DNA of 64,000 nt from JBAXBF01 sp034429745 (GCA_034429745.1 DAOUFY010000108.1:1-64000); one strand, 5' to 3'; counted from the first letter of the stretch, positions 7,884 to 15,988 are shown. Program-made: numbers and translations. Notes: generated by a model from the letters alone, not told the origin.

Positions 7884-8916
7884 AAAAGCTCCTGCCCCTA
7901 TATGGGTTCGTTTTCTTATACCTATTATGGGCGTGATAATAACGTTTATTCTAACATCGGTATTAATTCTTTGGGCTGGAGCTAATCCTTTTGAAGCATA
8001 TTATTACTTTCTTATTGCACCGCTATCCAGTCATGTTAGTGCGATAGAGGTTTTAGTTAAATCTACCCCATTATTGCTGACCGGCGCAGCAGTTACTTTT
8101 GCATTTTCAGCGAATTTTTGGAATATTGGAGCTGAGGGGCAAATGATTGCCGGAGCTATGGTAGCTGCGTGGCTGGGTATAGTTTTAAAAGATGTTTCCC
8201 CCGCTGTTGGAATTCCAGCAATGATTGTAGGTGGGTTTATTGGAGGAGTACTGTGGGTACTTATCCCGGCAGTCCTTAAGGTGAAACTTGAAGTAGATGA
8301 AGTAGTAACGACTCTGTTGATGAATTCTGTGATTCTTTTTATTGTTAGTTACTTTCTAAATGGTCCTTGGCGCGATCCCATATCCGGCTGGCCTCAATCG
8401 CCTGAGATAGCCTCGGGAACGATGTTTGTGAAGCTGATTCCACGCACAAGATTGCATTTGGGTTTCGTAATAGCTCTATTTGTGATATTGCTTGAATGGC
8501 TTGTACTGACTCGGACGACTTTTGGCTTGCGCATGCGTGCTGTTGGTCTGGGTAAAGAAGCGGCTCGCTTTTCGGGCATCAATATCCAACGAACAATGCT
8601 CATTTCAGCCTTGGTCAGTGGTGGAATCGCTGCTGTAGCCGGAGCAGGAGAAGTAGCGGGTATTCATTATCACCTTATAGAAGCGATATCCGGTGGTATA
8701 GGTTATAGCGGTATTATTATTGCAACTTTAGCAGGACTAAACCCATTAGGGGTTATTCCAGCAGCTTTATTTATTGGTTTGATTGACACAGGAGCACAGT
8801 CAGTCAGCCGTTCCCTAGGTGTGCCGATTTATTTAGGAGATGTTGTGCAAGCTGCACTATTATTAGTTGTGTTGGCACTTTTTGTTTTACAGAATTATCG
8901 CATTCGGAGAGCATGA
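7864..8916 (+). CDS. Nucleoside ABC importer permease (YufP/NupP-like)
   Basis: The 350-residue protein belongs to the BPD_transp_2 family (LivM/RbsC-type membrane components) and has about nine hydrophobic segments. Family motifs include ANFWNIGAEGQMIAGA near residue 85-100, LEVDEVVTTLLMN in the middle, and LGLNPLGVIP-like sequence near the C-terminus (ATLAGLNPLGVIPAA). It forms the transmembrane channel with the permease at 8913. It overlaps the ATPase gene by 20 bases and the second permease by four (ATGA), indicating coupled translation. Confidence 0.92.
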   Translation: MLGFRIEKAPAPIWVRFLIPIMGVIITFILTSVLILWAGANPFEAYYYFLIAPLSSHVSAIEVLVKSTPLLLTGAAVTFAFSANFWNIGAEGQMIAGAMVAAWLGIVLKDVSPAVGIPAMIVGGFIGGVLWVLIPAVLKVKLEVDEVVTTLLMNSVILFIVSYFLNGPWRDPISGWPQSPEIASGTMFVKLIPRTRLHLGFVIALFVILLEWLVLTRTTFGLRMRAVGLGKEAARFSGINIQRTMLISALVSGGIAAVAGAGEVAGIHYHLIEAISGGIGYSGIIIATLAGLNPLGVIPAALFIGLIDTGAQSVSRSLGVPIYLGDVVQAALLLVVLALFVLQNYRIRRA

Positions 8917-9833
8917 TGGAAGTGGATATTTTTCTTATCGGGTTAATTGCAGCAACACTGCGGGTGGCTACCCCATTAATATTTGGAACATTAGGAGAAT
9001 TGTTTGCAGAGCGCGCGGGCGTATTGAATTTGAGCATTGAAGGAACGATGTTCCTCGGTGCATTTGTAGGTTTTGCGGTGGCAAGTTTGAGCGGCTCGCT
9101 TTGGTTGGGTTTTTTTATTGCTGTCCTTGCTGGGGCGATCTGCGGATTAGTCATGGCTTTGTTGGCAGTTTGGCTTGGGGTTAATCAACATGTTTCAGGA
9201 CTTGGGGCGACACTATTGTGGAGTGGTGTATCTCTTTATGGTTTTCGTTTAGTATTCGGTGAACCTGAAGTACCACCTTCCATACGTCCCTTTGTGCCAA
9301 TATCACCTTTTGGTGATGTGCCCATTGTAGGTCCAATATTCCAACAGCATATCCTTACATATGTTGCTCTTGCTTTAGTACCTATAACTGCTTGGTTGCT
9401 GTACCGTACTCGGTTTGGGTTAGCCATCCGTGCAGTGGGTGAAAATCCGGAAGCAGTAGATGCTGCCGGGTTGAATGTCTATGCTATCCGTACAGTTGCT
9501 TTGGTCATTGGCGGGATTTTAATGGCGGCTGGTGGAGCGTTTCTCGCTTTAGCACAGTTGGGTGCTTTTACATATGGCATTATAGCAGGCAGAGGCTGGG
9601 TATGCATTGCTTTGATAATCTTTGCTAATTGGCATCCTTGGGGTGTTTTTTGGGGTTCTATACTCTTTGGCGGGATTTCTGCATTGCAACTGCGGTTGCA
9701 GGTATCCGGTTTATCATTACCTTATGAATTCTTTTTAGCTCTACCTTACTTGGTTACCATTCTAGCGTTGGCAATTGCTGGAAGGAATGCTTCAGCTCCT
9801 GCTATGCTGTTAAAACCTTATAGACGGGAGTAA
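8913..9833 (+). CDS. Nucleoside ABC importer permease (YufQ/NupQ-like)
   Basis: The 306-residue BPD_transp_2 permease has about eight hydrophobic segments and the motifs RVATPLIFGTLGELFAERAG, LNLSIEGTMFLGAF and GENPEAVDAAGLNVY typical of the second permease of BMP-linked nucleoside importers. It pairs with the upstream permease. The start codon overlaps the preceding stop in ATGA; a second ATG follows directly. It is the last clear gene of the transporter operon, 42 bases before an unrelated gene. Confidence 0.92.
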   Translation: MMEVDIFLIGLIAATLRVATPLIFGTLGELFAERAGVLNLSIEGTMFLGAFVGFAVASLSGSLWLGFFIAVLAGAICGLVMALLAVWLGVNQHVSGLGATLLWSGVSLYGFRLVFGEPEVPPSIRPFVPISPFGDVPIVGPIFQQHILTYVALALVPITAWLLYRTRFGLAIRAVGENPEAVDAAGLNVYAIRTVALVIGGILMAAGGAFLALAQLGAFTYGIIAGRGWVCIALIIFANWHPWGVFWGSILFGGISALQLRLQVSGLSLPYEFFLALPYLVTILALAIAGRNASAPAMLLKPYRRE

Positions 9834-9875
9834 TAACCTTTTCTTTTTATTTACTGATTTTAAGGAAAGTATGTC

Positions 9876-10502
9876 ATGAATCGGCGCAATGAGAAACAAG
9901 GATTAGAGGCTTTATTGAAAGCCTTGGCAGAAAAACAGCTTCAATCAAGTGCCAAAACGCCTGTTTCATCCTCAACCCATTCAGCTAAAGGGAAATCCGC
10001 ATCAATTCGGCGCGAGCAGTGGATTAAACATATAGCCGTCGAGCAGATCAATCGCGAACCATGGGAAGTGCGCCGCCGCTATCGTTACCCTCCAGTCATA
10101 CCTGAGGATATTGTTCAATCTATCAATACGGGTGTATCTAGAGGTGTGCTGGAGCTGGATTCTGATCCAATTGCAGCCAGTTTGGCAGATGCCAATGAAA
10201 TACGAAAAATGATTGATATGGGGAGGATGGACGCGTCTGAGCTCCCTTTGTTAAAATATCGAATTGATAAGATTCTTGGATTGACCAAGCGAGAACACCC
10301 GCCAGATGGGCGGGAAATGCTTTCCTCATTAGCATATTATTACCGTGGCTCAATAGAGAAACTCAATCAAATACGAGCCGATGCTTTAGCAGATATGATG
10401 GATGATTATCAAAGATCGCTGATCACAAAAGAAGAATTGGAAAGATATCAACAGGAGCTGAATGAGATTATTGACCAATACTTGCCAGCGCAAGGTAAAT
10501 AA
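9876..10502 (+). CDS. Hypothetical soluble protein
   Basis: I do not recognise this 208-residue protein. It has a basic, Ser-rich N-terminus (residues 1-45), a W-EVRRRYRYPP segment near residue 58-68, and a mostly helical, charged C-terminal half ending in a likely coiled helix (KEELERYQQELNEII). There is no signal peptide or membrane helix. AAGGAAAG precedes the ATG at good spacing. It lies between the importer operon and the flagellin promoter and could belong to either or neither. Confidence 0.65.
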   Translation: MNRRNEKQGLEALLKALAEKQLQSSAKTPVSSSTHSAKGKSASIRREQWIKHIAVEQINREPWEVRRRYRYPPVIPEDIVQSINTGVSRGVLELDSDPIAASLADANEIRKMIDMGRMDASELPLLKYRIDKILGLTKREHPPDGREMLSSLAYYYRGSIEKLNQIRADALADMMDDYQRSLITKEELERYQQELNEIIDQYLPAQGK

Positions 10503-10541
10503 TGGTTTAATTAATTTACGCATAATTTACGCTTGAAAAAC

Positions 10542-10568
10542 TAAAGCCTGTATAAAGAAATCCGATAA
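10542..10568 (+). promoter_or_regulatory. Near-perfect sigma-28 (FliA/SigD) promoter for flagellin
   Basis: TAAA at 10542-10545, a spacer of exactly 15 bases, and TCCGATAA at 10561-10568 match the sigma-28 consensus TAAA-N15-GCCGATAA at 11 of 12 positions. It lies about 100 bases before the flagellin ATG on the same strand, the position expected of a class III flagellar promoter. Confidence 0.9.
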
Positions 10569-10583
10569 GAGGAGTGTAATCAA

Positions 10584-10610
10584 GTTTGCAAGTTTAGTAT
10601 TTTTGCAAAC
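10584..10610 (+). other. Stem-loop in the flagellin mRNA leader
   Basis: GTTTGCAA (10584-10591) is perfectly complementary to TTGCAAAC (10603-10610) around an 11-base loop. The predicted transcript starts about ten bases upstream, so this hairpin would sit near the 5' end and may stabilise the message or bind a regulator. A second small stem (TGGGG/CCCCA, 10626-10630 with 10639-10643) follows before the AAGGAGGT at 10655-10662. Confidence 0.55.
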
Positions 10611-10667
10611 AAATCAAAAAATCAATGGGGAAGGAAAACCCCACAAAATTAAACAAGGAGGTTTAAA

Positions 10668-11561
10668 ATGGCAAGTGTAGATGTAACTCGTGTAGCAGGG
10701 AATATTGGTGCTCTCAATGCGTTGAACTCATTGAACTATGTGAATGGTGAGCTGGCATTGCACCAGACTCGATTGGCGACGGGCAAGCGCATTAACTATG
10801 CGTATGAGGACCCGGCAGGATTGAACTTAGCGACGACCTTTGATGTGCGTAGGCAAGGGCTGCAGGTAGCGTTGAACAGCATTGGAGACTCAAAGAACAT
10901 GCTAGCGACCGCTGAAGGTGGGTTGCGCAAGATTCAAGACATATTGGTGAAGATGAAGAACAAGGCAATGGAAGCCATTGGCGACACCATTGGTCAAAGC
11001 GAGCGCGATGCTGTTGCTGCCCAGCTTTTGGACTACGCCGCAGAAATCAATAACATTGCTGATCAAACTCAATGGAATGCTACTCGTCTGATTTCAGGTT
11101 CTGGTGCCAGTGGTTATGGAACTGGTGTTTCACAGCTTTCGTTCTTGGTGGACTCGTCTGGAGGCAGTGTTGGTTTCAGCTTCACTAATGATTCAAACGG
11201 CGGCTTTGGACTGACAGGGTTAGGTTTAACAACCGGCAGCAGCGGAACAGGTGCAGTCGCAAGAGTAGCTTCAGGTGGTTCTGTGGCATATACTGTTGCT
11301 CAAGAAATTGATACAGCTTTAGCTCGTGTCAAGCAAGGTGTTCGCGAAGTTGGTTCCTTCATGGCAAGACTGACCTTCAAAGAGGATTCTTTAACGGTTC
11401 AATATACCAACACAGAAGCAGCCTACAACCGTATTATGAATGCTAACATGGCAGAAGAGCAAGTGAACGCCAGCAAGTACGCCATCCTGCAGCAAACGGC
11501 TACTGCAATGCTCTCACAAGCTAATGTGGCACCGCAGTTCATTCTCTCACTATTCAGATAA
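10668..11561 (+). CDS. Flagellin
   Basis: The 297-residue protein is a compact flagellin, the filament subunit. Its N-terminal D0/D1 region shows NIGALNALNSLN, LATGKRINYAYEDPAGLNLA and the ADQTQWNATRLISG end of the family domain (residues 10-145). A short Gly/Ser-rich variable part follows (about 145-205), and the C-terminal D1/D0 helices end in QQTATAMLSQANVAPQFILSLF. The variable region is small, so the filament surface should be plain. AAGGAGGT is ideally placed before the ATG. The gene has its own sigma-28 promoter. No fliS, fliD or other flagellar structural gene is in the window. Confidence 0.95.
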   Translation: MASVDVTRVAGNIGALNALNSLNYVNGELALHQTRLATGKRINYAYEDPAGLNLATTFDVRRQGLQVALNSIGDSKNMLATAEGGLRKIQDILVKMKNKAMEAIGDTIGQSERDAVAAQLLDYAAEINNIADQTQWNATRLISGSGASGYGTGVSQLSFLVDSSGGSVGFSFTNDSNGGFGLTGLGLTTGSSGTGAVARVASGGSVAYTVAQEIDTALARVKQGVREVGSFMARLTFKEDSLTVQYTNTEAAYNRIMNANMAEEQVNASKYAILQQTATAMLSQANVAPQFILSLFR

Positions 11562-11582
11562 TCATCAGTCAGTATATCATTC

Positions 11583-11616
11583 TGAGAGGGGAGCAAAGTC
11601 TATTGCTCCCCTCTCA
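11583..11616 (+). terminator. Perfect 14-bp stem-loop after flagellin
   Basis: TGAGAGGGGAGCAA (11583-11596) pairs with TTGCTCCCCTCTCA (11603-11616) around AGTCTA. It begins 22 bases after the flagellin stop. No T-tract follows, so it may stabilise the 3' end of an abundant message rather than terminate by itself. Confidence 0.7.
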
Positions 11617-11621
11617 TTAGC

Positions 11622-12014
11622 ATGTGGTGCAAGGCAATGTTATCCTTACTCCCGGAATACATTCCCATGGATGTACTTTTAGGCATAGGATTAGGAACTA
11701 TTAGCGGGTTATTAGCTGCAATTTTTTTGCCTCTTGGAGTAAATAAAAACCCCGCTGGATTTGTTGTAGTTATTGCCTTTGTTGGTTCACTTTTTGGATT
11801 TTATTTATTAGGAATTTTCCCATTAACGGTTGTCGTAGTAACTTTAGCTGTCTTAATCTTTTTGTGGGTAACTTTGCCGGTCTGGTTTGGCAAGGTAAAA
11901 ACTGATAAAGTAATCACAGATATTGAAGAAAGGATTGTGGAAGTTGTCTCGCCTGAAGGCAGGCAAGCAGTATTAGAGGAATTAGGTATTGTTCAGCCAA
12001 TGGAGTTAAAGTGA
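11622..12014 (+). CDS. Small hypothetical membrane protein
   Basis: Unrecognised protein of up to 130 residues with three closely spaced hydrophobic helices (about residues 17-36, 43-62 and 65-90), followed by a charged 40-residue C-terminal tail (DIEERIVEVVSPEGRQ). Start choice is open: ATGs at 11622, 11637 and 11667 all lack a convincing Shine-Dalgarno; 11667 begins just before the first helix. It follows the flagellin 3' hairpin directly and ends at a strong bidirectional terminator. Function unknown. Confidence 0.6.
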   Translation: MWCKAMLSLLPEYIPMDVLLGIGLGTISGLLAAIFLPLGVNKNPAGFVVVIAFVGSLFGFYLLGIFPLTVVVVTLAVLIFLWVTLPVWFGKVKTDKVITDIEERIVEVVSPEGRQAVLEELGIVQPMELK

Positions 12015-12037
12015 GAGATTGGCTAATCTTGAAACCT

Positions 12038-12072
12038 AAAAAGGGATAGGCAGAGGACCTATCCCTTTTTTT
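12038..12072. terminator. Bidirectional intrinsic terminator
   Basis: AAAAAGGGATAGG (12038-12050) and CCTATCCCTTTTT (12058-12070) form a 13-bp stem around CAGAGGA. A run of T residues (12066-12072) follows on the plus strand and the A-run gives U residues for the minus strand. It lies between convergent genes ending at 12014 (+) and 12076 (-) and can serve both. Confidence 0.93.
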
Positions 12073-12075
12073 ATT

Positions 12076-13296
12076 TTATCCTTCGCTGGTCATGATGAAC
12101 AGAGGCTTCATTTCAAAGGAACGGTATTGCGGGCGTAATCGCTCGGTGTTGTAATGCTCTTTCACGTTGACCACTTTCTTATGACTGGTTACTACTTCGA
12201 TGGGCATGTTATCATATCGTCCATTCTTTAGAACCACAAGGCGGCCATGTACTTTATTAAGGATAAGGTCTAAAGCTAGATTGCCATAAGCCATCGGCAC
12301 AATGGAATCGATGGCATCTGGATCACCACTACGTACAAGATAGCCTAGTTTTTGTGTAATTGTCTCGACCTTTTTGCCTTTGTTGAACTTTGGTGAAAGT
12401 TTTTTAAGTTCAGAAGATACTAGATCACCAATTCCACCGAGTTTGGCATGTCCGTACGCGTCTGTTGTACGATCTTGGAACACCATTTCTCCACCTTCAA
12501 ACATTGCCCCTTCGGAAACAATGACAATAGAGTAGCGGCTGGGGTTTTGTTCGCGATCGTAAGAAAGCAACTCCGTGAGGTGTTCCATATTGAATTTATA
12601 TTCTGGTATTACACAGCGGTGAGCAGCGCCAGCCATGGTTGGGAGCATAGCAGTGAAGCCAGCGTAGCGACCAAATACTTCAATGACGAGGAAACGTTCA
12701 TGAGAGCCGGCAGAAGTACGCAAGGTGTTTACCATGTTGATCGTCCGAGTAACACAGGTGCTGAAACCAATGCAGTAATCGGTGCCGGGAACGTCGTTAT
12801 CCATTGTTTTAGGTATCGCGATTACTTTCACGCCTTCCTGGAACAAACGAACTCCGTAGCTAAGGGTATCATCTCCACCAATGGGAATAAGATAGTCAAT
12901 GCCTAAGTAGTCAAGATTTTTCAACACTTCAGGAGTAAGGTCGTTCTTTTCGGCAGTATAGACATCTTTAAGGTGATCGGGAACGTTTTCCTTTGAGACG
13001 TTGCTTGGGTTAGTGCGGGAACTGTGCAGAAAAGTGCCTCCGGTTCTCCCAGCACGATTTACAACATCGCTGGTTAGGTATTGGTAGCAATTGCTGTTGT
13101 CAGCGTTTTTGTCGCGTATCATCTCTACCAAACCCGCCCAGCCGCGGCGAAAACCAATTACTTGGTAACCTTCACGAGCAGCCCGGATGGTTACTGCTCG
13201 GATGGCGGGGTTTAATCCAGGCACATCACCACCCCCGGTCAGGATGCCAATCACCCCTTGTTTCTTTTTTATGTTTACAGTAGGATTAGTCATCAT
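12076..13296 (-). CDS. 6-phosphofructokinase, PPi-type signature
   Basis: The 406-residue protein belongs to the PfkA superfamily: GILTGGGDVPGLNP (17-30) for phosphoryl-donor binding, GGDDT at 140-144, PKTMDND at 162-168 with the catalytic Asp, and a GSHERFLVIEVFGRYAG motif. ATP-dependent enzymes usually have Gly at the second Asp of GGDD and Gly at the Lys of PKT. The Asp143/Lys163 pair here is the pattern of pyrophosphate-dependent enzymes, so reversible PPi-linked glycolysis/gluconeogenesis is likely, though not certain. GGAGG precedes two adjacent ATGs; the second (13293) has the better spacing. Confidence 0.92.
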   Translation of the reverse strand: MMTNPTVNIKKKQGVIGILTGGGDVPGLNPAIRAVTIRAAREGYQVIGFRRGWAGLVEMIRDKNADNSNCYQYLTSDVVNRAGRTGGTFLHSSRTNPSNVSKENVPDHLKDVYTAEKNDLTPEVLKNLDYLGIDYLIPIGGDDTLSYGVRLFQEGVKVIAIPKTMDNDVPGTDYCIGFSTCVTRTINMVNTLRTSAGSHERFLVIEVFGRYAGFTAMLPTMAGAAHRCVIPEYKFNMEHLTELLSYDREQNPSRYSIVIVSEGAMFEGGEMVFQDRTTDAYGHAKLGGIGDLVSSELKKLSPKFNKGKKVETITQKLGYLVRSGDPDAIDSIVPMAYGNLALDLILNKVHGRLVVLKNGRYDNMPIEVVTSHKKVVNVKEHYNTERLRPQYRSFEMKPLFIMTSEG

Positions 13297-13378
13297 TAAA
13301 CCTCCGAATATAAATAAATCATTATGAAAGAATAATAATAATAAAAATAGTGTACTCTCATATTGGAGAGGAATACTA

Positions 13379-14002
13379 CTACTTCAAATGTGGATCACCA
13401 TAACCACAAACAAATAAATCAACTTCACCATCTGCGGCGTCTAAACCCCATGGATCACAGCCGCATTCGTGAATGTTTTTTGTGCAAGAGGAACATGTTT
13501 GTACTTGGCACCAGTCGTAGCACACTTGCGCTTCATAAGCAGTTCGAAAACTTTTGCAAGTGATATTGGTCGCTTCACAATCGCACTCTCCCTTCACTGA
13601 GACCGGGGTAATTAATGCCGCAGCAGAAATACATTTTCCTTCCGGATCTTTTGTACATTCTGTAGGTTGTGAGGCTGGAATGTAAATTCGGGTAGGAGTT
13701 GGGATGAGGGTTGGAGTATTGGTTGGCAATGGTGTACTGGTAGGAAGCGGGGTGTTGGTAGGAGTTGATGTGGGCAGCGGAGTATCCGTGGGAAACGCAG
13801 CTAGCGTTTCTGCTATGGCAGTTTCAGCAAAGCCGGCCGGCAAGGGTGTTTTGGCTGCTGAAAAGGCGCTGCCAATTGCTGAAATGATCAAATAAATGAC
13901 CACTACGAACACGATGAGTGATATGCTGCCTATGGCTATCACCACCGCAATATTTTTCTGGTTTGTTTTTTGGCTTCTAATCATACTTGTTGTGTTCTCC
14001 AA
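13379..14002 (-). CDS. Membrane-anchored Cys-rich surface protein
   Basis: Unrecognised 207-residue protein in three parts: a cytoplasmic N-terminus and one membrane helix (about 18-45), a Thr/Pro linker with repeated LPTSTP and NTP units (about 68-105), and a C-terminal domain of about 95 residues containing 12 Cys residues, spaced in C-x-C and C-x2-C patterns. The even number of Cys and outside location suggest disulfides or a metal-bound fold. No known domain was identified. It lies 31 bases downstream of the glycosyltransferase gene on the same strand. Confidence 0.7.
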   Translation of the reverse strand: MENTTSMIRSQKTNQKNIAVVIAIGSISLIVFVVVIYLIISAIGSAFSAAKTPLPAGFAETAIAETLAAFPTDTPLPTSTPTNTPLPTSTPLPTNTPTLIPTPTRIYIPASQPTECTKDPEGKCISAAALITPVSVKGECDCEATNITCKSFRTAYEAQVCYDWCQVQTCSSCTKNIHECGCDPWGLDAADGEVDLFVCGYGDPHLK

Positions 14003-14033
14003 AACATGATTCTAACTTTATTATAGCACATTG

Positions 14034-14756
14034 TTACATAGAATTTTTACGGATTGAATAAATATCTCTTATCATCTGAATGGTATCTCGAACAAGGTTC
14101 AGCTTGCTTTCGGGATTAAAGTACCAATGAATGGGTACTTCGACAATTCTATAGTGATGTTTACGGGCAAGAAAAAGAATTTCAACGTCGAATGCCCATC
14201 CCATTTGAGTCTGTAATTTAAAAAGGTTTTCTGCAGCTTGAGCTGTAAAGCACTTAAACCCGCATTGAGTATCCCGTAATCCTGGTAAAGCCAACCAACG
14301 AATGAGTAGGTTAATAAACCTGCCTCCCCAGTGACGATAGAGAGGTTCGTTGTATCTAACTGCTCCATTAGCTTCACGCGAGCCAATAGCAACATCATAG
14401 TTATTTAATAATGGAGGCAAGAAAAGGGAAATTTCTTCAATCGGCATGGAGAGATCGGCATCGGCCATGAAACGATAAGCACCTTGGGCAGCAAGCATAC
14501 CGCGCTGAACAGCCCGTCCTTTGCCTTTTTGCTCTTCATGAATGGCTGTGATGGTAACTTGAGCATTAGATAGGTTCTGGCTGGCATGTTGAGCAATGCG
14601 GAATGTATCATCCTGACTTCCATTTTCAATAATCAACACTTCAGAAGTGTAGTTCTGCTGCTTAAGGAAACTGAGGATTTTTTCTAATGTGCTAGGCAAG
14701 CGCTTGGCTTCATTGTGAGCTGGGATAATAATTGAAAGATAGATATCCTTATTCAT
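14034..14756 (-). CDS. Glycosyltransferase family 2 (DPG/DPM synthase-like)
   Basis: The 240-residue protein is a GT-A fold family 2 glycosyltransferase: YLSIIIPAHNEAKRLP at 6-21, ENGSQDDT for nucleotide-sugar binding, and DADLS with the metal-binding Asp99 and Asp101. The later RDTQCGFKCF motif is typical of dolichyl- or polyprenyl-phosphate sugar transferases such as eukaryotic ALG5 and bacterial relatives. It should move a sugar from a nucleotide donor to a lipid phosphate carrier at the inner membrane face. There is no clear membrane helix. The sugar is not predictable. Confidence 0.87.
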   Translation of the reverse strand: MNKDIYLSIIIPAHNEAKRLPSTLEKILSFLKQQNYTSEVLIIENGSQDDTFRIAQHASQNLSNAQVTITAIHEEQKGKGRAVQRGMLAAQGAYRFMADADLSMPIEEISLFLPPLLNNYDVAIGSREANGAVRYNEPLYRHWGGRFINLLIRWLALPGLRDTQCGFKCFTAQAAENLFKLQTQMGWAFDVEILFLARKHHYRIVEVPIHWYFNPESKLNLVRDTIQMIRDIYSIRKNSM

Positions 14757-14837
14757 AAATAAGCGTTGTGTTTTTTATGAAATTGTGTTGGTTTAAAAAA
14801 GGTAAACTAACTCATATATTATGCAGAGCAAATTTTG

Positions 14838-14877
14838 ATGCTCATTATATCATGATATCATGAAAAAACTTGAGCAT
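14838..14877. repeat. Nested palindromes between divergent genes
   Basis: ATGCTCA (14838-14844) and TGAGCAT (14871-14877) flank a perfect 12-bp palindrome ATATCATGATAT (14847-14858), which overlaps a second palindrome ATGATATCAT (14852-14861). The cluster lies midway in the 204-base gap between the glycosyltransferase and GNAT genes, a usual place for an operator controlling divergent promoters. No protein is assigned to it. Confidence 0.55.
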
Positions 14878-14960
14878 AAGTAGAAACCAGCGGCATAGGT
14901 TGATGAGGTTTTTTGCATCTCGCTCTTTCCCTAAGAAGGAAAACGTGTTAGACTAAACAT

Positions 14961-15947
14961 ATGGGTGCCCAAGCTGTTGCTCTTTCAGTTTTGCCGAATA
15001 GGCATCTTCGTCCTCTTGACCGTAAGCGGGATTTGCATGCTGTGGCTGACCTCATTGAATTGTGTTTTGCAGATACATTGGATGAAGACGGGCGCAATTA
15101 TATAAAACGCATGCGCTTTCTCTCTACTCAACAAAACTCCGCTCTATCTGCATGGAATGATGAAAGCATGAGGATGGGGGGATATGTTTGGGAAGTTGAT
15201 GGAAAGATTGTAGGGAATTTGAGTGTGCTTTCTTATGCAGGTATTTTGTATCCTTTTGATTTGAAAGTGATGATGATTGCTAATGTAGCCGTGCATCCTC
15301 AATACAGGCGCCAAGGTATTGCTAGACAGTTGACCCAAAGAGCTGTAAATGATTTGAGGCGGCTGGAAAATGTGCCGATCTGGCTGCATGTGAGGGCTGA
15401 GAACCGTTCAGCTTATAACCTGTATGCTTCATTAGGGTTTGAAGAACGTTTTCGCCGCACGCTTTGGATTCATAAATCGCCTTTGGAGATGATTGATCTT
15501 GAAAAGCCACACACAACCGTTGCTGTAAAAGAACGAGCTAAAAAAGATTGGCAACAGCAAAAGGATTGGTTTCTACGGACATATCCGCCTGATATGTGGT
15601 GGTATTATGCAGTAACACCGCGCTTGCTTAAGCCCGGTTTCATTGGATTGATGTACAGTCTCCTATCAAACATTAGTGTATTTCAATGGTCGGTATTTTT
15701 AAAAAAGCAATTAATTGGTGTTGCAGCTTGGCAGCCTACTGCACATGCGGCAGATTATTGCTGGCTGATGGTCGAACAAGAGCATGAAGAACAAGCGTTA
15801 TCCATTGTACTCCCTTATTTAGCTTCTAGGGTTGGCAGCCGGAAGCCCTTTATGATAGATTATCCGCTTCAAAGAGGGACGGAAGTGCTTCAAAGGCTAG
15901 GATTTCGTCCGCATCAAACGTTGATTTGGATGAGTTATCGTCAATAA
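14961..15947 (+). CDS. GNAT family N-acetyltransferase-like protein
   Basis: The 328-residue protein has an N-terminal GNAT domain: the acetyl-CoA-binding motif A reads NVAVHPQYRRQGIARQLT (about residues 107-124), followed by the AENRSAYNLYASLGFEERFR motif B. The C-terminal half (about 190-328) looks like a second, degenerate GNAT half, ending in LGFRPHQTLIWMSY, so the protein may be a tandem GNAT in which only the first half keeps the CoA loop. The acetyl acceptor is unknown. It is monocistronic, with the tRNA-Asn gene downstream. Confidence 0.82.
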   Translation: MGAQAVALSVLPNRHLRPLDRKRDLHAVADLIELCFADTLDEDGRNYIKRMRFLSTQQNSALSAWNDESMRMGGYVWEVDGKIVGNLSVLSYAGILYPFDLKVMMIANVAVHPQYRRQGIARQLTQRAVNDLRRLENVPIWLHVRAENRSAYNLYASLGFEERFRRTLWIHKSPLEMIDLEKPHTTVAVKERAKKDWQQQKDWFLRTYPPDMWWYYAVTPRLLKPGFIGLMYSLLSNISVFQWSVFLKKQLIGVAAWQPTAHAADYCWLMVEQEHEEQALSIVLPYLASRVGSRKPFMIDYPLQRGTEVLQRLGFRPHQTLIWMSYRQ

Positions 15948-15988
15948 TTGAATAGAGAGAAAAGGGGAAAAAAATTTTTTATCATCTC

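Noticed and set aside
12448..12906. 152-codon plus-strand frame inside the phosphofructokinase gene
   Set aside because: It lies wholly within a well-supported conserved gene on the other strand and shows no recognisable domain.
13704..13895. Plus-strand frame of 63 codons rich in Gly and Val
   Set aside because: It is the antisense reading of the Thr/Pro-repeat linker of the gene at 13379-14002, which automatically gives Val/Gly repeats.
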